From the NCBI GenBank assembly GCA_017394475.1, contig JAFPYQ010000238.1:1-7590 (forward strand): DNA of 7,590 bases, in the 5' to 3' direction. The number at the start of each line of letters is the position of its first letter. Position 1 is the first letter of the stretch. The position numbers were made by a program, and so were the translations under genes. A model generated the notes under the pieces. The model saw only the letters and a program-made list of their open reading frames with translations, was not told the origin of the DNA and did not search any database. This stretch comes from Oscillospiraceae bacterium (GTDB taxonomy: Bacteria > Bacillota > Clostridia > Oscillospirales > Ruminococcaceae). Of this stretch, positions 4,782-7,590 are shown one piece after another.

Positions 4782-5699
4782 TCACCCCGTTTTTTCCTTT
4801 GAATGTTTCTCCCGCATCTCCTGCGCTATCTCTGTGAGCCTGCGCAGGCGGTGGTTCACTCCCGAACGCCCCACAGGCCTCAGCAGCATAGTGCCCAGCT
4901 CCGACAGGGACACATCTGGATTTTCAAGGCGTATCACCGCCATATCGTACAGATCGGGGGGCAGCACCTCGAGCCCCTCCGTATCAAGGATATACTGTAT
5001 ATCCTCTATCTGCTTCTGCGATGCCCTGAGGATGCGGTCTATATTGGCATTGTCGCAGTTTGCAAGGCGGTTGGCCTTGTTGCGCACATCCTTGAATATC
5101 TTGACGTTCATGAGCTCCACGGAAAGGGATGGCGCCCCCACCAGAGTGAGCAGATCCTCTATCCCCTCGCTGCCCTTTATGTAGACAAAGCTCTTTTTCG
5201 AGCGCTGTGCAGTCCCGGAGCTTATGTCGAAGGCGGCAAGTATGGCGGAAAGCTGTGCTGCGGTCTTGCTGTCAGTACAGGTGATCTCCAGGTGGTACTC
5301 CTTCTCGGGATCGGTGATGCTGCCCCCTGTAAGGAACGCACCCGCTATGAAGGCACCGGTATCTATGTCATAATCCTCGAAAAAGCCCGGATATCCGAGA
5401 CGGATAAGATCCTCGGAAACGGATGAGAAATTCCTGCCCGACAGTGCACTGTCCGCAGGGATCGTTATCCTGTCCAGCATGCCGCCCTTGTAGGGACGGG
5501 TGCTTTTTTCGGGGGGGACTGCAGCATATTCGCCGCACAGCGACAAAAACAGCTCCGAAACATCGGAGTTTCCCGTGCTGAGTGTGATCTCACTGCCGTT
5601 TGCGGAGAAGATGCACATGGCAAGGTAGCATGCGAGCCTTTTCTGTGTACCGCTGATACCGCCGCACAGCTCCTTTTTTACCTGTGTTGAAAATGACAT
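4782..5699 (-). CDS. whiA: DNA-binding protein WhiA
   Basis: This complete 305-residue protein has the two-part WhiA architecture. The N-terminal domain, degenerate LAGLIDADG homing-endonuclease fold, spans about residues 1-200, with the signature GAFLTGGSITDPEKEYHLEI (120-139). The C-terminal helix-turn-helix region follows, with the family motif NCDNAN (214-219), AVIRLENPDVSLSELG (254-269) and GRSGVNHRLRRL (278-289). In Streptomyces WhiA is a sporulation regulator. In B. subtilis it binds DNA and influences division and chromosome segregation, and it is not a nuclease. It normally follows yvcK and rapZ. Here it follows rapZ after a 146-bp gap without yvcK. AAAAGG (5714-5709) serves as the ribosome binding site. 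A weak promoter may lie in the gap. Confidence 0.96.
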   Translation of the reverse strand: MSFSTQVKKELCGGISGTQKRLACYLAMCIFSANGSEITLSTGNSDVSELFLSLCGEYAAVPPEKSTRPYKGGMLDRITIPADSALSGRNFSSVSEDLIRLGYPGFFEDYDIDTGAFIAGAFLTGGSITDPEKEYHLEITCTDSKTAAQLSAILAAFDISSGTAQRSKKSFVYIKGSEGIEDLLTLVGAPSLSVELMNVKIFKDVRNKANRLANCDNANIDRILRASQKQIEDIQYILDTEGLEVLPPDLYDMAVIRLENPDVSLSELGTMLLRPVGRSGVNHRLRRLTEIAQEMREKHSKEKTG

Positions 5700-5717
5700 T
5701 TTGTATTACCTTTTAGC

Positions 5718-5747
5718 AGTATAAGTGAAAAGTACAGGGGATGTAAA
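5718..5747 (-). promoter_or_regulatory. Possible whiA promoter
   Basis: TTTACA (5747-5742) and TATACT (5723-5718) are 18 bases apart on the minus strand. The predicted transcript would start only about a dozen bases before the ATG, inside the ribosome binding site. This makes it doubtful, and readthrough from rapZ is equally plausible. Confidence 0.3.
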
Positions 5748-5755
5748 AAGCGCCG

Positions 5756-5778
5756 AAAAAAAAAATATGGGGTCAAGG
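5756..5778 (+). repeat. Short copy of the dispersed element-end motif between rapZ and whiA
   Basis: Ten A followed by TATGGGGTCAAGG matches the end of the 600-bp element (complement of 3912-3930: six A, GTATGGGGTCAAGG), apart from a missing G and extra As. Only the end motif is present and no hairpin array follows. On the minus strand it reads as a C-rich segment followed by ten T. Confidence 0.6.
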
Positions 5779-5845
5779 TAAGATCGCTGTGATCGTATGG
5801 CTGTTTTTGTTTTGGGGTGTTTTTACATTCCTTTTTAACAGGCTA

Positions 5846-6721
5846 CTATTTTATCTCCCTGTGGGTGAGGGTGACGGATACACCGCTGTCTTTCAGATGG
5901 GCATACATATTTTCCGCAAATGTCACACTGCGGTGCTTGCCGCCGGTACAGCCGAATGCGATGGTGATGGATGACTTGCCTTCTTCAATATACATCGGCA
6001 TAAGGAAATCCACCAGATCGGTTATCTTCTTTTCCAGCTCTTTGGACTGCTCAAAGCCCATCACATAGTCACGGACCTTTTTATCAAGGCCTGTCAGGTG
6101 TTTGAGCTCGTCTATATAGAAGGGATTCGGCAGGCACCTTACATCGAAGACAAGATCCGACTCCAGGGGCAAGCCATACTTGAAGCCGAAGGAAAGTATC
6201 TTGACATTTATCAGGTTGTCGGGATCATCCGAAAAGACGCGCTTTACATCGTTCTTGAACTCGGAGATAGGCATCTGTGAGGTATCCATGTACAGGTCTG
6301 CCAGCTCGATCATGGGGGCAAACATCTCATGCTCCATTTCAAGCGCTTTGAGCAGTGAGCCGTTCGTCTTCTTTTCAAGGGGATGGACACGCCTTGTTTC
6401 CTTGTAGCGCTTTACGAGAGTGGCATTGTCCGCATCCAGGAACACGACCGTTACCTCATGACCCAGCCGCTTGATATCATCTATGGCAGTTTTGAGCAGA
6501 GTCATCATATCCTCGCCCTGCATGAGGACGGCGCGGACATCGGCGACTATCGCCACCTTGTCCATCTGACCCTGATTATTCGCCTGTATACAGATATTCA
6601 CAAACTCGGATATAAGGCGCGGCGGGATATTATCCACCACATAATAGCCGATATCCTCGAGCACATTCACGATGGATGATTTGCCTGCGCCCGAAAGCCC
6701 TGTTACGATAGTAAATTTCAT
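5846..6721 (-). CDS. rapZ: RapZ/YvcJ family nucleotide-binding protein
   Basis: The family member is complete at 291 residues from the ATG at 6721, close to E. coli RapZ (284) and B. subtilis YvcJ (295). It begins MKFTIVTGLSGAGKSS with the Walker A motif at residues 8-16. It continues with DIGYYVVDNIPP, KVAIVADVR, VVFLDADNATLVKRYKETRR and HPL. It ends with the C-terminal domain signatures FGFKYGLP, DVRCLPNPFY and AFGCTGGKHRSV. YvcJ binds and hydrolyses nucleotides. E. coli RapZ guides RNase E to the GlmZ small RNA in response to glucosamine-6-phosphate, a role not established in Firmicutes. I chose 6721 because the family normally starts just before the P-loop and AAGAAG lies upstream. An in-frame ATG at 6775 would add 18 residues but has no good binding site. 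No separate promoter is clear, so readthrough from sodA is possible. Confidence 0.94.
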   Translation of the reverse strand: MKFTIVTGLSGAGKSSIVNVLEDIGYYVVDNIPPRLISEFVNICIQANNQGQMDKVAIVADVRAVLMQGEDMMTLLKTAIDDIKRLGHEVTVVFLDADNATLVKRYKETRRVHPLEKKTNGSLLKALEMEHEMFAPMIELADLYMDTSQMPISEFKNDVKRVFSDDPDNLINVKILSFGFKYGLPLESDLVFDVRCLPNPFYIDELKHLTGLDKKVRDYVMGFEQSKELEKKITDLVDFLMPMYIEEGKSSITIAFGCTGGKHRSVTFAENMYAHLKDSGVSVTLTHREIK

Positions 6722-6788
6722 TTTATCAGTCTTCTTTGATCCTTCATGGAAACGCCGAATGATCCATGACAGCATAATGTCTTTGTCT

Positions 6789-6824
6789 GTATGCCTTCCC
6801 CGTTATGCGGCGGGGAAGACATAC
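6789..6824 (-). other. Strong stem-loop between sodA and rapZ, without a T-run
   Basis: CTTCCCCG (6795-6802) pairs with CGGGGAAG (6811-6818) around an eight-base loop. After one C/A mismatch, GTATG pairs with CATAC. It lies 34 bases beyond the sodA stop. Neither strand has a clear T-run after it, so it looks more like a 3'-end stabiliser or partial terminator than a full Rho-independent terminator. Confidence 0.5.
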
Positions 6825-6857
6825 TTATCCTTCAGCTTATGTCATTACCGGTAGTTC

Positions 6858-7463
6858 TTACTTTTCATAGAGCGCGCTGACCTTATCCCAGTCTATTACT
6901 TCAAAAAGCTCCTTGATATATGCAGCGCGGAGGTTCTTGTATTTGAGATAGTAGGCATGCTCCCACACATCGATGGTGAGCAGGGGAGTTCCCTCGCCTG
7001 TCATGACGGGGCTGTCCTGATTAGCGGTCTTTATTATCTTAAGGCTGCCATCCGCCGCCTTTATGAGCCATGCCCAGCCGGAGCCGAACTGTGTGGTGCC
7101 CGCCGTGAGGAGCTGCTCCTTGAGCTCATCGAAGGAGCCGAAGGTGCTGTTCACAGCATCTGCGAATGCACCTGTGGGTGCCTTTCCGCCGTTGGGCGAA
7201 AGCTCGCCGAAATAGAAATTATGGTTAAAATATCCGCCGCCGTTGTTCCTCAGGGCTGTGCGCAGAGCGGTATCTTCCACACTGTCGAGGGAGGACAGTA
7301 TCTCCTCGGCGGTCTTATCCGCAAGGCCTGCTTTCTCTGCTGCGGTGTTGAATGCTGCGGTATATGCAGCGTGATGCTTTGCATAGTGTGTCTCTACGGT
7401 GAGTGCGTCTATATGGGGTTCGAGTGCATCATAAGCGTAGGGGAGCTTTATCTGTTCAAACAT
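6858..7463 (-). CDS. sodA: Superoxide dismutase, Mn/Fe type
   Basis: This complete 201-residue enzyme converts superoxide to hydrogen peroxide and oxygen in the cytosol. The N-terminal helical domain starts with LPYAYDALEPHIDALTVETH. The four metal ligands are visible as His26, His81 (in NHNFYF), Asp165 and His169 (in DVWEHAYY). Gln149 in NQDSP and the GGG at 75-77, rather than a Gln at the FeSOD position, favour manganese or cambialistic use. The family cannot be assigned a metal reliably from sequence alone. AGGAGGT (7477-7471) precedes the ATG at ideal distance, and the promoter is fully consensus, so strong expression is expected. A second oxidative-stress gene (ohrR) lies elsewhere in the window but is not linked to it in an operon. 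Confidence 0.96.
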   Translation of the reverse strand: MFEQIKLPYAYDALEPHIDALTVETHYAKHHAAYTAAFNTAAEKAGLADKTAEEILSSLDSVEDTALRTALRNNGGGYFNHNFYFGELSPNGGKAPTGAFADAVNSTFGSFDELKEQLLTAGTTQFGSGWAWLIKAADGSLKIIKTANQDSPVMTGEGTPLLTIDVWEHAYYLKYKNLRAAYIKELFEVIDWDKVSALYEK

Positions 7464-7491
7464 TTTGTTTACCTCCTGTCATCATACGGGG

Positions 7492-7510
7492 CACAGCGTC
7501 TTTTGCTGTG
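7492..7510 (-). other. Hairpin in the sodA leader
   Basis: CACAGC and GCTGTG pair around the seven-base loop AAAAGAC on the minus strand, about 15 bases upstream of the AGGAGGT ribosome binding site. It could stabilise the mRNA or tune translation. No U-run follows it, so attenuation is not supported. Confidence 0.4.
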
Positions 7511-7542
7511 TCATACCGTTTCTGTGTGGATAATATGACCTA

Positions 7543-7571
7543 ATTATACCACAACACACACCATCTGTCAA
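7543..7571 (-). promoter_or_regulatory. sodA promoter, fully consensus
   Basis: TTGACA (7571-7566) and TATAAT (7548-7543) are exactly 17 bases apart on the minus strand, with an extended TG one base before the -10. It matches the sigma-A consensus at every position and predicts a leader of about 70 bases that includes the small hairpin. A gapped palindrome-like GGATAATA...TATACC overlaps and follows the -10, but I cannot match it to a known regulator. Confidence 0.82.
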
Positions 7572-7573
7572 GG

Positions 7574-7590
7574 ATAAAGAATGGGGTCAA
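7574..7590 (+). repeat. Start of another dispersed element-end motif at the window edge
   Basis: ATAAAGAATGGGGTCAA at the right edge matches the ATGGGGTCAA core of the element ends. The sequence is cut off, so whether a full element follows cannot be seen. It begins three bases beyond the sodA -35. Confidence 0.45.

Noticed and set aside
6722..6775. Upstream ATG at 6775 as the rapZ start
   Set aside because: It would add 18 residues before the usual RapZ start and lacks a proper ribosome binding site. The ATG at 6721 fits the family.
7520..7552. PerR or Fur box overlapping and following the sodA -10
   Set aside because: The AT-rich palindrome is gapped and does not match the TTATAATNATTATAA-type consensus well enough to name a regulator.

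Overview
The window looks like chromosome from a Gram-positive, low-to-moderate GC Clostridia-type bacterium. A Ruminococcus-like member of the Oscillospiraceae is my best guess, from codon use, strong purine-rich ribosome binding sites, sigma-A-type promoters (several with an extended TG), and a rapZ/whiA pair next to each other. The genus is an inference, since no taxonomic marker such as rRNA is present.

Layout. Positions 1-380 (minus) hold the start of a truncated small membrane protein whose reading frame appears broken at a run of six A. Positions 503-943 (minus) encode an OhrR-type organic-peroxide sensor. A near-perfect OhrR operator lies inside its promoter spacer. Diverging from it is a well-expressed-looking transaldolase gene (1311-1955, plus), with a consensus-like promoter and a 12-bp-stem terminator. 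It is followed in convergent orientation by a secreted protein of unknown function (2019-3206, minus). Positions 3207-4086 contain no convincing gene. They hold a ~600-bp element built from inverted repeats and tandem hairpins (3331-3934) and a terminator. Next, on the minus strand, come a 61-residue strongly cationic peptide gene with its own promoter and an unusual array of repeated half-sites (4087-4389), a 113-residue unknown protein (4436-4777) closely coupled to whiA (4782-5699), then rapZ (5846-6721) and a Mn/Fe superoxide dismutase gene (6858-7463) with a fully consensus promoter.

How the parts relate. Two genes concern oxidative stress: OhrR senses organic hydroperoxides and SodA removes superoxide. 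Transaldolase belongs to sugar-phosphate metabolism, and RapZ and WhiA belong to a conserved cell-envelope and division-associated cluster. The usual middle gene of that cluster, yvcK, is absent between rapZ and whiA. The 146-bp gap instead carries a short copy of the motif that ends the 600-bp element. A further copy begins at the right edge of the window next to the sodA promoter, so the motif is a dispersed repeat in this genome.

The most interesting items are the inverted-repeat/hairpin element with its dispersed end motif, the orphan cationic peptide with its repeat-array control region, and the apparent frameshift at the left end. I found no CRISPR array, tRNA, rRNA, transposase or phage gene.
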